Source of the DNA: an uncultured Clostridia bacterium
Lineage (GTDB): Bacteria > Bacillota > Clostridia > Oscillospirales > CAG-272
DNA: 37,385 bases
Assembly: GCA_944381075.1 (NCBI GenBank)
Contig: CALWJT010000008.1
Location: 1-37,385, forward strand
Direction of reading: 5' to 3'
Shown: positions 1 to 8,586 of the stretch, piece by piece
How the letters are laid out: each line of letters opens with the position of its first letter
How positions within the stretch are numbered: position 1 is the stretch's first letter
Translations under genes and position numbers: made by a program
The notes under the pieces: generated by a model
Database searches by the model: none
The model's input: only the letters and a program-made list of their open reading frames with translations
What the model was told of the DNA's origin: nothing

Positions 1-696
1 CCCGGCTTCAATCCGAAGGTCGTCGCGCACTGCATCGCGCGCGGCATCCCTGTCTGCCCCGGCTGCTCCACCTGCGGCGAAATGGAGCAGGCGATGGAAA
101 TGGGACTTGACACCGTCAAGTTCTTCCCTGCCGAGGCCGCGGGAGGCCTTGCCGTCATCAAGGCGGTTTCCGCTCCTTATAGCAGTCTGAAATTCATGCC
201 GACCGGCGGCATCAACGAAGCCAACCTGCTTTCCTATCTGAGCTTTCCGAAAATACTCGCGTGCGGCGGAAGCTTCATGGTCAAGGACGCCCTTATCAAA
301 GAAGGCAACTTTGAGGAAATCGAACGCCTGACAAGAAACGCCGTCGCTCTCATGCACGGCTTCGAAATCGTCCATGTCGGTATCAATTCCGAAAACGAAG
401 AGGAATGCAAAAAAACGGCGGAGACCCTTTGCCGGCTGTTCTTGCTCACCCCGGACGTCCGTACAAAGGCAATCTTTGCCGGCACCAAGTTTGAGGTGAT
501 GAAAACGCCGTTCCGTGGGAAAAACGGCCACATCGCCATCGGCTGCAATTTCCCGGACCGTGCTAAGGCCTATCTGGAACGTATGGGCGTCGTTTTCGAC
601 GAGGAGAGCGCAACCTACGACGAAAAGGGCAATCTGAAATTTATTTATCTGAAAGACGAGATCGGCGGCTTCGCTTTCCATCTTGTAAAAAAATAA
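1..696 (+). CDS. eda: KDPG/KHG aldolase with C-terminal VOC-like domain (5' partial)
   Basis: The reading frame is open from base 1, so the start and the first part of the aldolase barrel lie outside the window. The visible barrel half contains VKFFPAEAAGG, where the lysine is the Schiff-base residue of class I 2-keto-3-deoxy-6-phosphogluconate aldolases, and PTGGIN, the phosphate-binding loop. After about residue 120 of the visible part a second domain begins. It has a glyoxalase/VOC look (NGHIAIGCNF, a GVVFDEES stretch, then FIYLKDEIGGFAFHLV). Eda proteins of about 320 aa with this extra domain occur in Clostridia. The enzyme would split KDPG or 4-hydroxy-2-oxoglutarate into pyruvate plus glyceraldehyde 3-phosphate or glyoxylate, in sugar-acid catabolism. 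The role of the VOC-like domain is unknown to me. The gene is followed by a terminator, so it is not part of the hydrogenase operon. Confidence 0.9.
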   Translation, partial: PGFNPKVVAHCIARGIPVCPGCSTCGEMEQAMEMGLDTVKFFPAEAAGGLAVIKAVSAPYSSLKFMPTGGINEANLLSYLSFPKILACGGSFMVKDALIKEGNFEEIERLTRNAVALMHGFEIVHVGINSENEEECKKTAETLCRLFLLTPDVRTKAIFAGTKFEVMKTPFRGKNGHIAIGCNFPDRAKAYLERMGVVFDEESATYDEKGNLKFIYLKDEIGGFAFHLVKK

Positions 697-713
697 GCGA
701 CTTTCAAAATGAG

Positions 714-775
714 AAATCCACAAGGAAGGGACTTCGCAAGGCCCGAAGCCCAAGCGGTGGATTTTTCTCTTTTTT
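714..775 (+). terminator. Rho-independent terminator after eda
   Basis: Outer arms AAATCCAC (714-721) and GTGGATTT (757-764) enclose a second stem pairing GGG-A-CTTCG with CGAAG-CCC. A T-rich tract (TTTTTCTCTTTTTT) follows. It closes the eda transcript and separates it from the hydrogenase promoter. Confidence 0.75.
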
Positions 776-874
776 CCTTAAATATTCGAAAAATGGAATG
801 TATATATGAATCCGTATGTCAATTCTCACATATTTTGCCCGGACAGGTTAAAATTTTAGATGATTTTTTTGTTT

Positions 875-930
875 TTTTCGATATTTTTTTATCGAAAAGT
901 ATAGCATTTTTCGAAACGATGATGTATAAT
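875..930 (+). promoter_or_regulatory. Hydrogenase operon promoter region with perfect dyad
   Basis: The gap between eda and hydC (697-1027) holds the terminator above and then a very A+T-rich stretch. TATAAT at 925-930 is the likely -10 box; no good -35 box is present at 17 bp, which suggests an activated or regulated promoter. A perfect inverted repeat, TTTTCGATA (875-883) and TATCGAAAA (890-898) with a 6-T spacer, lies just upstream of the -35 position, and a further TTTTTCGAAA lies at about 907-916. Such a site is the natural place for a redox or metabolic regulator. The sequence does not match the Rex consensus (TTGTTAA-N4-TTAACAA). Confidence 0.55.
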
Positions 931-1027
931 ATTTTTTGGTCAAAAAATCTACGGTGCAAATTTGCGATTCCCATGAGGGGCAAAGGCATCGGAACCTATA
1001 AAGTTCAGAAGGAGGACATTTTCCCAT

Positions 1028-1522
1028 ATGAAAAAGAAACTCACGACCGTTGTATTTGAAGACACGCCCGAAAAGGCGGACAAGCTCGCAGCGCTCATCT
1101 CCGAATACAAAGACGTCGAAGGAAGCCTCATGCCGGTTTTGCAAGGGGCACAAGACATCTACGGCTATCTGCCCATCGAGGTGCAGAAAAAAATCGCCGA
1201 AGGACTAGGACTTTCCCTGTCCGAGGTGTATGGGGCGGTATCGTTTTATTCTCAGTTTGCGCTCAATCCGAAAGGAAAGGTTGCCGTCTCCGTATGTCTT
1301 GGAACGGCATGCTATGTCAAGGGCTCCGGCAAACTTCATGAAAAATGCATGGAGATCACCGGCATCGGCGCCGGCGACATTTCTCCGGACGGCAGATTCT
1401 CTTATGAGGCGACGCGCTGCATCGGCGCCTGTGGACTCGCGCCCGTCATGACGGTGAACGGCGACGTTTACGGCAGAATCACGCCTAGCGACGTCGAAGG
1501 CATCATCAAAAAATACCTCTGA
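1028..1522 (+). CDS. hydC: [FeFe]-hydrogenase subunit HydC (NuoE-like, thioredoxin-fold [2Fe-2S] protein)
   Basis: A 164-aa protein of the NuoE/24-kDa family. The four cluster ligands of the thioredoxin-like [2Fe-2S] domain are visible: C90 and C95 (CLGTAC) and C131 and C135 (CIGAC). The N-terminal helical part (about residues 10-70, with GYLPIEVQKKIAEGLG) is typical of NuoE. It passes electrons between the flavin subunit HydB and the hydrogenase HydA in trimeric HydABC complexes of anaerobes. The ATG follows GGAGG with about 12 nt spacing. It is first in the operon hydC-hydB-hydA, with 39 nt to hydB. The same fold occurs in NADH dehydrogenase and formate dehydrogenase, but the adjacent hydrogenase subunits settle the assignment. 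Confidence 0.93.
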   Translation: MKKKLTTVVFEDTPEKADKLAALISEYKDVEGSLMPVLQGAQDIYGYLPIEVQKKIAEGLGLSLSEVYGAVSFYSQFALNPKGKVAVSVCLGTACYVKGSGKLHEKCMEITGIGAGDISPDGRFSYEATRCIGACGLAPVMTVNGDVYGRITPSDVEGIIKKYL

Positions 1523-1561
1523 TAGGATTTTCGATAATACATACGAAAGGAAAAAACAGCA

Positions 1562-3445
1562 ATGATTACGATAGAACAACTGAACGCTGTCAGAAAAGAG
1601 TACGCACCCAAGGTTGAGATGCGTCACGGACACGGTCATTTTGTTGACGCCGGCGACGGCATTCGCAAGGATGTCCTCATCTGCGGCGGCACGGGATGCA
1701 CCTCTTCCAATTCCATGGCAGTGCGGGACGCACTTCTCGCTGAGCTTAAAACGGCGGGAATTGCCGATGAAATCAAGGTCGTCACAACCGGCTGCTTTGG
1801 ACTCTGCGCGCTCGGACCGATTATGATCGTATATCCGGAGGGCACCTTTTACAGCAAGGTAAAGCCCGAGGATATTCCCGAAATTGTAAAGGAGCATTTG
1901 GTCGGCGGACGTCCCGTGCGCCATCTGCTCTATCACGAGACCGTCAAAGGCGATGAAATTCTCGCACTTGACCAAACGCCTTTCTATGCCAAGCAAAAGC
2001 GCGTCGCGCTGCGCAACTGCGGTGTCATCGATCCTGAATGCATCCAAGAATACATAGCCGTCGACGGCTATCAGGCTCTGGCGAAGGTGCTCACCACCAT
2101 GACGCCCTCGGAGGTCATCAAGGTCGTGCTCGACTCCGGGCTTCGCGGACGCGGCGGCGCCGGCTTCCCGACAGGCCGAAAATGGATGTTTGCCGAAGCG
2201 CAGCCCGCCGGCAAAAAATACGTTGTCTGTAACGCCGACGAGGGCGACCCCGGCGCATTCATGGATCGTTCCGTTCTGGAAGGTGATCCACACGCGGTGC
2301 TGGAAGCCATGGCGATTGCCGGCTTTGCCATCGGCGCGGACGAGGGCTATATTTACGTACGCGCAGAATATCCGATCGCCGTCCACAGGCTTCAGGTTGC
2401 CATCAAGCAGGCGGAAGAAATGGGGCTTCTCGGTGAGAATATCTTCGGAACCGGCTTCAACTTCAAAATCACGCTGCGGCTTGGCGCCGGCGCGTTCGTC
2501 TGCGGCGAGGAAACGGCGCTGCTTACCTCCATCGAGGGACACCGCGGTGAACCGCGTCCGCGTCCTCCGTTCCCGGCCGTCAAAGGACTGTTCGGCAAGC
2601 CGACCATTATCAACAACGTAGAAACACTCGCCAATATCTGCCAGATCATTCTGAACGGTGCGGAATGGTTCGCATCGATGGGAACCGAAAAATCCAAGGG
2701 GACAAAGGTTTTCGCGCTCGGCGGTAAAATCACGAACACCGGTCTTGTCGAGATTCCGATGGGTACGACGCTGCGCGAGGTCGTCGAGGAAATCGGCGGC
2801 GGCGTCCCGAACGGGAAGAAGTTCAAGGCGGCACAGACCGGCGGCCCTTCCGGCGGCTGCATTCCCGCTGAATACATTGACACCCCGATCGACTATGACA
2901 ACCTCATCGCCATCGGCTCGATGATGGGCTCGGGCGGTCTTATCATCATGGACGAGGACACGTGCATGGTCGACATCGCGAAATTCTTCCTTGAATTCAC
3001 AGTGGACGAATCCTGCGGAAAATGCGCACCCTGCCGCATCGGCACAATGAGACTGCTCGAAACGCTTGAAAAAATCACCTCCGGAAACGGCACGCTCGAG
3101 GACATCGACCGTCTGGAGGAGCTCAGCGAATATCTGAAATCCGCTTCTCTTTGCGCGCTCGGTCAGACCGCGCCGAATCCGGTTCTCTCTACGCTGCGCT
3201 ATTTCCGCGACGAATACGTTGCGCATGTTGTGGACAAAACCTGTCCCGCGCATGTGTGCAAAAATCTGATGAAATATAAGATTCTGCCCGACATGTGCAA
3301 GGGATGTACCGCCTGCGCAAGAAAATGTCCGGTCGGCGCCATTACGGGAGCCATCAAGGCTCCGCATACGATCGATCCCGAGAAATGCATCAAGTGCGGC
3401 GTATGCATCACCACCTGTAAATTCGGCGCGATCGTCAAAGAATAA
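1562..3445 (+). CDS. hydB: [FeFe]-hydrogenase flavin subunit HydB (NuoF-like)
   Basis: A 627-aa NuoF-type protein with three parts. The N-terminal thioredoxin-like [2Fe-2S] domain has C41, C46, C78 and C82. The FMN/NADH-binding core has GRGGAGFPTG (196-205) and NADEGDPGAF (224-233), and the 4Fe-4S ligands are ESCGKCAPC (C485, C488, C491) plus C531. The C-terminus has two ferredoxin-type 4Fe-4S sites (C579/582/585/589 and C609/612/615/619). This layout is that of the HydB/HndC subunit, where NADH exchanges electrons at FMN, and it is the proposed bifurcation site in HydABC enzymes. The extra clusters and the HydC neighbour fit a cytoplasmic ferredoxin- and NAD-linked enzyme. Bifurcation itself is inferred from the architecture. 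A GAAAGGA ribosome binding site precedes the ATG, and hydA starts 17 nt after the stop. Confidence 0.94.
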   Translation: MITIEQLNAVRKEYAPKVEMRHGHGHFVDAGDGIRKDVLICGGTGCTSSNSMAVRDALLAELKTAGIADEIKVVTTGCFGLCALGPIMIVYPEGTFYSKVKPEDIPEIVKEHLVGGRPVRHLLYHETVKGDEILALDQTPFYAKQKRVALRNCGVIDPECIQEYIAVDGYQALAKVLTTMTPSEVIKVVLDSGLRGRGGAGFPTGRKWMFAEAQPAGKKYVVCNADEGDPGAFMDRSVLEGDPHAVLEAMAIAGFAIGADEGYIYVRAEYPIAVHRLQVAIKQAEEMGLLGENIFGTGFNFKITLRLGAGAFVCGEETALLTSIEGHRGEPRPRPPFPAVKGLFGKPTIINNVETLANICQIILNGAEWFASMGTEKSKGTKVFALGGKITNTGLVEIPMGTTLREVVEEIGGGVPNGKKFKAAQTGGPSGGCIPAEYIDTPIDYDNLIAIGSMMGSGGLIIMDEDTCMVDIAKFFLEFTVDESCGKCAPCRIGTMRLLETLEKITSGNGTLEDIDRLEELSEYLKSASLCALGQTAPNPVLSTLRYFRDEYVAHVVDKTCPAHVCKNLMKYKILPDMCKGCTACARKCPVGAITGAIKAPHTIDPEKCIKCGVCITTCKFGAIVKE

Positions 3446-3462
3446 GAAAGGAGCCGTATCCC

Positions 3463-5208
3463 ATGGAAATGGTAAATATCAAAATCAATGGCCGCGACTA
3501 TTCCGTCCCGGCGGACAGCAAGATTATTGACGCGGCCAGAATCGCAAAAATCGAGATCCCTACCCTTTGCTATCTCAAGGGCATCAATGAAATCGGCGCG
3601 TGCCGGCTTTGCCTTGTCGAGGTCAAGGGCGCAAGAGGTCTTATGGCCGCGTGCGTGACGGGCGTTACTGAGGGCATGGAGATTTTCACGAACACCCCCA
3701 AGGTCCGCGAAATGAGAAAAACCAATCTCGAGCTTGTCCTTTCCACCCACAAAAAGGAATGTCTCTCCTGCATCCGCAGCCAAAGCTGCGAGCTGCAAAA
3801 GCTCTGCCGCGACCTCGGCGTGACGGAAGAAGACAGGTTCGCCGGCAAAAACGTTGAATATCCGAAGGATGAGAGCACCGCCTTCCTTGTGCGCGACAAC
3901 GACAAGTGTATTCTCTGCCGCCGTTGTGTCGCCGCCTGCAAGAACATGCAGGGCATCGGCGTCATCGATGCGCTCAACCGCGGCTTTGATACACATATCG
4001 GCTCCGCGTTCGAGCAGCCGCTCGCCGCGACCTCCTGCGTCTCCTGCGGACAGTGTATCGTTGCCTGTCCCGTCGGCGCGCTTTATGAGAAAGATGACAC
4101 CGACAAGGTCTGGGAAGCGCTGAACGACCCGACCAAGCACGTCGCCATCTGCACGGCGCCCTCCATTCGCGCGACCATCGGCGAATGCTTCGGCTATGAG
4201 CCTGGCACGGATACCGAGGGCAAAATGGTCGCCGCCATCAAGCGTCTCGGCTTTGACGGCGTCTACGACATGAACCTGACGGCCGACCTCACAATCATGG
4301 AGGAAGCGACGGAATTTCTCGAAAGAATGAAAACCGGCAAGAATCTGCCGCTCATCACGTCCTGTTCGCCCGGCTGGATCAAGTTCTGCGAGCACTATTT
4401 CCCGGAATTCACCGACAATCTCTCCACCTGCAAATCGCCTCAGCAGATGTTCGGCGCGATGTATAAGACCTATTATGCAAAAAAGCGCGGTATCGATCCC
4501 GCGGACATCGTGTTCGTATCCGCCATCCCCTGCACCGCGAAGAAATTCGAGGTGCGCCGTCCGGGTGAGTCCGCCGCGGGAGAGGGTATCTACGACGTGG
4601 ACTATGCGATTACAACACGCGAGCTTGCCCGCATGATCGAAAAAGCGGGCATCAACTACCGTGAGCTTGACGACGAGAAGTTCGACGAGCCGTTTGACAT
4701 CGGCTCGGGCGCCGGCGCCATTTTCGGTGCGACCGGCGGCGTCATGGAAGCGGCGCTTCGCACCGCAGCGGAGGTCATCCTCGGCAAAAAGCTCGAAAAG
4801 GTGGATTTTGAGGACGTGCGCGGAACGGCTCCCATCAAGACGGCTACCTACAAGCTCGGCGACACCGAGGTCCGTGTGGCGGTCGCCTCCGGCACAAAGA
4901 ACGCCCGCGAGCTTTTGAACAAGGTAAAGTCCGGCGAGCTGAAGGTCGATTTTATTGAAATCATGGCCTGCCCCGGCGGATGCGTCAACGGCGGCGGTCA
5001 GCCCGTACAGAGCGCGGCCGTCAAGGCGGCAGTCGATCTCAAGGCCAAGCGCGCCTCGATTCTCTACAATGCGGATAAGCACCTTGCCGTCCGCAAATCG
5101 CATGAGAATCTTGCCGTGCAAAAGATCTATGACGAATATCTGGAGAAGCCCGGCAGCCATCTGGCGCACGAGATCCTCCATACCTACTATATCAAGCGCG
5201 GACTATAA
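3463..5208 (+). CDS. hydA: [FeFe]-hydrogenase catalytic subunit HydA
   Basis: A 581-aa hydrogenase of the M3 domain layout. In order: an N-terminal [2Fe-2S] plant-ferredoxin-type domain (C36, C47, C50, C64), a His-Cys 4Fe-4S site (H96, C100, C103, C109), two further 4Fe-4S sites (C149/152/155/159 and C192/195/198/202), then the H-cluster domain. Loop 1 reads TSCSPGW (299-305), loop 2 IPCTAKKFE (355-363) and loop 3 MACPGGCVNGGGQP (501-514); the C-terminal small-subunit-like tail ends in HEILHTYY. It interconverts protons and H2 in the cytoplasm, using electrons from ferredoxin and, via HydB/HydC, NADH. The second Cys of the canonical TSCCP loop is Ser here (see findings). No maturase genes (hydE, hydF, hydG) are in the window. 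An AAAGGAG site precedes the ATG, and a strong terminator follows the stop. Confidence 0.95.
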   Translation: MEMVNIKINGRDYSVPADSKIIDAARIAKIEIPTLCYLKGINEIGACRLCLVEVKGARGLMAACVTGVTEGMEIFTNTPKVREMRKTNLELVLSTHKKECLSCIRSQSCELQKLCRDLGVTEEDRFAGKNVEYPKDESTAFLVRDNDKCILCRRCVAACKNMQGIGVIDALNRGFDTHIGSAFEQPLAATSCVSCGQCIVACPVGALYEKDDTDKVWEALNDPTKHVAICTAPSIRATIGECFGYEPGTDTEGKMVAAIKRLGFDGVYDMNLTADLTIMEEATEFLERMKTGKNLPLITSCSPGWIKFCEHYFPEFTDNLSTCKSPQQMFGAMYKTYYAKKRGIDPADIVFVSAIPCTAKKFEVRRPGESAAGEGIYDVDYAITTRELARMIEKAGINYRELDDEKFDEPFDIGSGAGAIFGATGGVMEAALRTAAEVILGKKLEKVDFEDVRGTAPIKTATYKLGDTEVRVAVASGTKNARELLNKVKSGELKVDFIEIMACPGGCVNGGGQPVQSAAVKAAVDLKAKRASILYNADKHLAVRKSHENLAVQKIYDEYLEKPGSHLAHEILHTYYIKRGL

Positions 5209-5222
5209 AGGAAAACACATCG

Positions 5223-5253
5223 AAAAAACCGGTATCTTTGATACCGGTTTTTT
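5223..5253. terminator. Terminator after hydA (bidirectional)
   Basis: A perfect 14-bp stem, AAAAAACCGGTATC (5223-5236) with GATACCGGTTTTTT (5240-5253), has a TTT loop and T runs on both strands. It can end the hyd transcript and the convergent pyr/lipoprotein transcript. Confidence 0.92.
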
Positions 5254-5260
5254 CTTATTT

Positions 5261-5734
5261 TTATGACATCTCCATTACTTTCGTTACCTGCAATGGAATT
5301 TGATAGGCATTCTGTTCCCCAGCCGCATCCGTCGTCCTTAGCTCGAAGTAAAAATGATTTTCGAGGTCCTCCCTTACGGCTGAAACTCCGCCGGAGATAT
5401 CAGGTAAATCTCCGCTTATCGATAAGCTGCCGCCCGTCATGTCCGCTGCGCCCGAAGACAATACCATTATTTTTTCGCCCTCGGACAAAATATAAAAATC
5501 CGCAGTATACGATACAATATCGGCCATTTTCTCTTGTTTTTCTTCTAAATCGCCGCCATAAAGAACAATTTGAGACTCCGTCAAAACCATCACCCCGTTG
5601 GCAACCTGCAAGAGCTCGCTTTCTCCGCAAAAAGAATACACTACAACCTGGTCCATTTCAGATCGACCGCCGCAGCCTGCCAATATAGGGCAGCAAAACA
5701 AGGCCAAAATCAAAATAAGAGATACCTTCTTCAT
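5261..5734 (-). CDS. Small predicted lipoprotein at the end of the pyr operon
   Basis: A 157-aa protein with a type II signal peptide: a KK n-region, a hydrophobic stretch and the lipobox LAGC with the modified cysteine at residue 21. The mature part is acidic and polar, with no motif I recognise. An in-frame start further upstream is possible, but the ATG at 5734 has GGGAGG about 12 nt before it and gives a clean signal peptide. It lies 76 nt after pyrB on the same strand, with no obvious terminator between, so it may be read from the pyr transcript. I see no functional tie to pyrimidine synthesis. It would be anchored on the outer face of the membrane. Confidence 0.75.
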   Translation of the reverse strand: MKKVSLILILALFCCPILAGCGGRSEMDQVVVYSFCGESELLQVANGVMVLTESQIVLYGGDLEEKQEKMADIVSYTADFYILSEGEKIMVLSSGAADMTGGSLSISGDLPDISGGVSAVREDLENHFYFELRTTDAAGEQNAYQIPLQVTKVMEMS

Positions 5735-5810
5735 AAGGATGCGATTCCTCCCTTTTCCCCGAAATTGAAAAGCGAACCTTCCCTCCATAGCAGGAACAGA
5801 AAGGAAGCTT

Positions 5811-6917
5811 TTACGCTTTTTCATTTGCTTTCGGATATACTCTGCCGTCGCAGTAAACACAGCGATAGACGCCGTGCTCGCGGTCCACGCAGCGGAAACG
5901 CTGCGGCAGCTCCTGCTCCGTTGTCGTAATACAGCGCGGATTCTGGCAGACAGCCCCGTCGAGCGAGATCTCCTTCTGAGACTTTTTGTTTTGATCCGGC
6001 ATATCCTTTTCCGAGAGCAGCTTCAAAATCAGCGCCATCCGGATGTAGCGCCCGTTTGCCGCCTGCTCAAAATAGCATGCGCGAGGGTCGTCGTCCACCG
6101 CGACGGAAATTTCATTCACACGCGGCAGCGGATGCAGGATACACAGGTCCGGCTTTGCGTTTTTCAGCTTCTCCGGCGTCAGGATATAGCTGTCCTTGAG
6201 GCGAAGATAATCGTCGTGGAACGCGAACCGCTCCTGCTGGATGCGCGTCATATAAAGGATATCCAGCTCCGGCATCGCCGCCTCAAGGTCCGTCGTTTCT
6301 GAAAACGATGACTTCCCCTCACCGAGATATTCATGGCGGGTATAGCCGGGCAGCTTCAATTCCTCCGGTGAAATCAATACAAACCGGATGTCTGCGTACC
6401 GCGACATCGCGGCGATGAGGGAATGCACGGTCCGCCCGAACTTGAGGTCGCCGCAAAGCCCGACGGTCAGGTGCTCCAGTCTTCCCTTCTTGCGCTTGAT
6501 GGTGAAAAGATCCGTCAGCGTCTGCGTCGGATGAAAATGCCCGCCGTCTCCGGCATTGATGACGGGAACTGTCGCATGCTCCGCCGCGACAAGAGGCGCG
6601 CCCTCCTTAGGATGGCGCATCGCGATGATGTCGGAATAGGCGCTGACCATACGCACCGTATCGGCAACGCTCTCTCCCTTGGAGGCAGAGCTGCTCGCCG
6701 CCTCTGAAAAGCCGAGCACATTGCCGCCGAGTGTCATCATCGCAGAGGTAAAGCTGAGCCGCGTTCTCGTAGACGGCTCAAAAAACAGCGTTCCAAGTAT
6801 CTTTCCGCGGCAGGCGTCCGCATACGCTTCCGGACGCGCGATCATATCCTGCGCCGTATCGATCAGCGCATCGATCTCTTCGGTCGAAAGCTCCAATATA
6901 TCAATCAAGCTTCTCAT
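5811..6917 (-). CDS. pyrB: Aspartate carbamoyltransferase with fused PyrI-like zinc domain
   Basis: A 368-aa protein. Residues 1 to about 305 are a complete PyrB catalytic chain, with the carbamoyl-phosphate loop [17 protein letters not shown] and HPLPRVNEI. It condenses carbamoyl phosphate with aspartate, the second step of UMP synthesis. The last ~55 residues form an added module with CQNPRC (C324, C329), C343 and CVYC (C353, C356). The CX4C...CX2C spacing matches the zinc domain of the regulatory chain PyrI, but the ~100-residue nucleotide-binding domain of PyrI is absent. The ATG at 6917 is chosen for its GGGGGA site and for the family's usual N-terminus. It is the last enzyme gene of the operon, 37 nt after pyrE. 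I infer that the zinc module has a structural role in assembly. Confidence 0.93.
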   Translation of the reverse strand: MRSLIDILELSTEEIDALIDTAQDMIARPEAYADACRGKILGTLFFEPSTRTRLSFTSAMMTLGGNVLGFSEAASSSASKGESVADTVRMVSAYSDIIAMRHPKEGAPLVAAEHATVPVINAGDGGHFHPTQTLTDLFTIKRKKGRLEHLTVGLCGDLKFGRTVHSLIAAMSRYADIRFVLISPEELKLPGYTRHEYLGEGKSSFSETTDLEAAMPELDILYMTRIQQERFAFHDDYLRLKDSYILTPEKLKNAKPDLCILHPLPRVNEISVAVDDDPRACYFEQAANGRYIRMALILKLLSEKDMPDQNKKSQKEISLDGAVCQNPRCITTTEQELPQRFRCVDREHGVYRCVYCDGRVYPKANEKA

Positions 6918-6954
6918 ATTTTTCCCCCATGTTCTCCGGACATATCGGTTCTCA

Positions 6955-7596
6955 TCAAGAATGAATCCAGCTCTCATCCTGCGGATTGTCACGGAATGCG
7001 ATAAGACGCGCGATGTCCGCATCCTTGATATATCCGCACTCGGCAGCCACCTCGGCAATCACATCGAAATTGGTCAGGCTCACATTTTTTACCTGTGCCT
7101 CGGCAAGACGCTCCAAGCCTTTTTTCATCCCGTAGGTAAAAATGCTGACGATGCCGAGCACGTCGGCGCCCGCCGCGCGCAGGACCTCCACGACCTCGAG
7201 CACGCTCCCGCCTGTCGAAATGAGATCCTCCACGACAACGACCTTTTCTCCGGCTTCGAGCCGTCCCTCGATCTGATTGCCGCGACCGTGGTCCTTGGCG
7301 CCGGAACGCACGTATCCCATCGGGAGCCCCATCAGATGCGCCGTGATCGCCGCGTGCGCGATACCCGCCGTCGAGGTCCCCATCAGGACCTCGGCCTGCG
7401 GATAGTACTCGCGGATAAGAGAGGCAAGTCCTTCCTCCACATCCGTGCGAACCGCCGGCGCCGTCAGCGTCAGGCGGTTATCGCAGTATACCGGGCTTTT
7501 GATGCCGCTCGCCCAGATAAACGGCTTTTCCGGACGGAAAAATACGGCCTTTATCTCCAAAAGATCCTTCGCGATTTTTTTCTGCAATGCTTCCAT
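6955..7596 (-). CDS. pyrE: Orotate phosphoribosyltransferase
   Basis: A 213-aa type I phosphoribosyltransferase. The PRPP-binding motif [13 protein letters not shown] (119-131) is intact, and the N-terminal substrate region [16 protein letters not shown] is typical of PyrE. It converts orotate plus PRPP to orotidine 5'-phosphate in the cytoplasm. The ATG at 7596 follows GAGAGGAAAAAAGAC, a good ribosome binding site; a longer in-frame start exists but lacks one and would add residues foreign to the family. It lies between pyrF (291 nt upstream) and pyrB (37 nt downstream). The length is normal. Confidence 0.95.
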   Translation of the reverse strand: MEALQKKIAKDLLEIKAVFFRPEKPFIWASGIKSPVYCDNRLTLTAPAVRTDVEEGLASLIREYYPQAEVLMGTSTAGIAHAAITAHLMGLPMGYVRSGAKDHGRGNQIEGRLEAGEKVVVVEDLISTGGSVLEVVEVLRAAGADVLGIVSIFTYGMKKGLERLAEAQVKNVSLTNFDVIAEVAAECGYIKDADIARLIAFRDNPQDESWIHS

Positions 7597-7887
7597 GTCT
7601 TTTTTCCTCTCAACAAATGATTTTGATATACCAAGCGAACCGACCCTCCCGGTCGCCGCCTCTTCCATGGCATTTTCCCGCGTTCAAAGCAATTTGCCGG
7701 CGAACTGCATCCGTTTTGTCCGCCCCGAATTTGTGCGGCGGTTTGCTGTCCTGCGATGCCGGAAGCACTTTTCCTTCAGTCCGGTCCGGCGCAGGCGGCC
7801 CGTCTCTTCTTCCGGAGATCCGCTTTTGTCCGCTGGGAAAGTGGGAGCTGCGTTCCCGCAGGGCCTTTTTCATCGGTTCCTATCGTT
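7597..7887 (-). other. pyrF-pyrE intergenic spacer with a doubtful 87-codon frame
   Basis: A 291-nt spacer inside an otherwise tightly packed operon. An open frame from 7873 to 7610 has a fair ribosome binding site (AGGAACCG before ATG). Its product would be Arg/Pro/Lys-rich with no motif, and the composition looks like non-coding DNA. I see no terminator or promoter in it. It may be a decayed gene or a processing region. Confidence 0.3.
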
Positions 7888-8586
7888 TCAGCCGACAAAC
7901 TCCTCCACACATGTTCGGTAAGCCGCGACCGGATCCGGCGCCGCCGTGATCGGACGGCCAACGACGATATAGTCCGAGCCGAGCGCCTTTGCCCCCGCCG
8001 GCGTCGTAATGCGCGACTGGTCGCCCGCATCTCCGCCGGCGAAACGGACCCCAGGCGTCACGGTAAGAAAGCTTCTGCCGCAGACCTCATGTACCTTCCC
8101 CGCTTCGAGCGGAGAGCAAACAACGCCGTCGAGTCCCGCGCGCTTTGCGTTTTCCGCGTAGTGCATAACAACCCTGTCGATCGGCGCGTCGATCAGCAGG
8201 TCCTCGCGCATGCGCTCCTCACTCGTTGAAGTAAGCTGCGTCACGGCAATGAGGAGCGGCCGCGTGCCATCCGGACGTGTTAGGCCCTCCAGCGCCGCCT
8301 CCATCATGGGAACGGTACCGCCCGCATGGAGATTGCACATATCCACATCCAGACGCGACAGCACCGCCATCGCCTTTTTCACCGTGTTCGGAATATCATG
8401 AAGCTTCAAATCGAGGAAAATCTGATGTCCGCGTCTCTTGATCTCCCGAACAATCGACGGCCCCTCGGCATAGAACAGCTCCATGCCGATCTTTACATAC
8501 GGCTTTTCTCCCCGAAACAGGTCGAGAAAAGCAAAGGTTTCCGACGCGCCCGCAAAATCGCAGGCAATGATGACGTCCCGTCCCAT
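7888..8586 (-). CDS. pyrF: Orotidine 5'-phosphate decarboxylase
   Basis: A 232-aa protein of the short type I OMP decarboxylase group. The catalytic DxKxxD is in [12 protein letters not shown] (D59, K61, D64), with D10 in the first strand (IIACDF) and a C-terminal phosphate loop region (VVGRPITAA). It makes UMP from OMP, the last step of the pathway. Its ATG directly abuts the pyrD stop (TAA then ATG), so translation is probably coupled. Confidence 0.95.
   Translation of the reverse strand: MGRDVIIACDFAGASETFAFLDLFRGEKPYVKIGMELFYAEGPSIVREIKRRGHQIFLDLKLHDIPNTVKKAMAVLSRLDVDMCNLHAGGTVPMMEAALEGLTRPDGTRPLLIAVTQLTSTSEERMREDLLIDAPIDRVVMHYAENAKRAGLDGVVCSPLEAGKVHEVCGRSFLTVTPGVRFAGGDAGDQSRITTPAGAKALGSDYIVVGRPITAAPDPVAAYRTCVEEFVG

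Noticed and set aside
875-898. Rex operator
   Set aside because: The dyad half-site is TTTTCGATA, not TTGTTAA, and the spacer is different.
1205-5181. Two long minus-strand open frames (720 and 660 codons) opposite hydB and hydA
   Set aside because: They lie fully opposite genes with complete cofactor motifs. They arise from GC-rich codon use and have Arg/Asp/Gly-rich, motif-free products.
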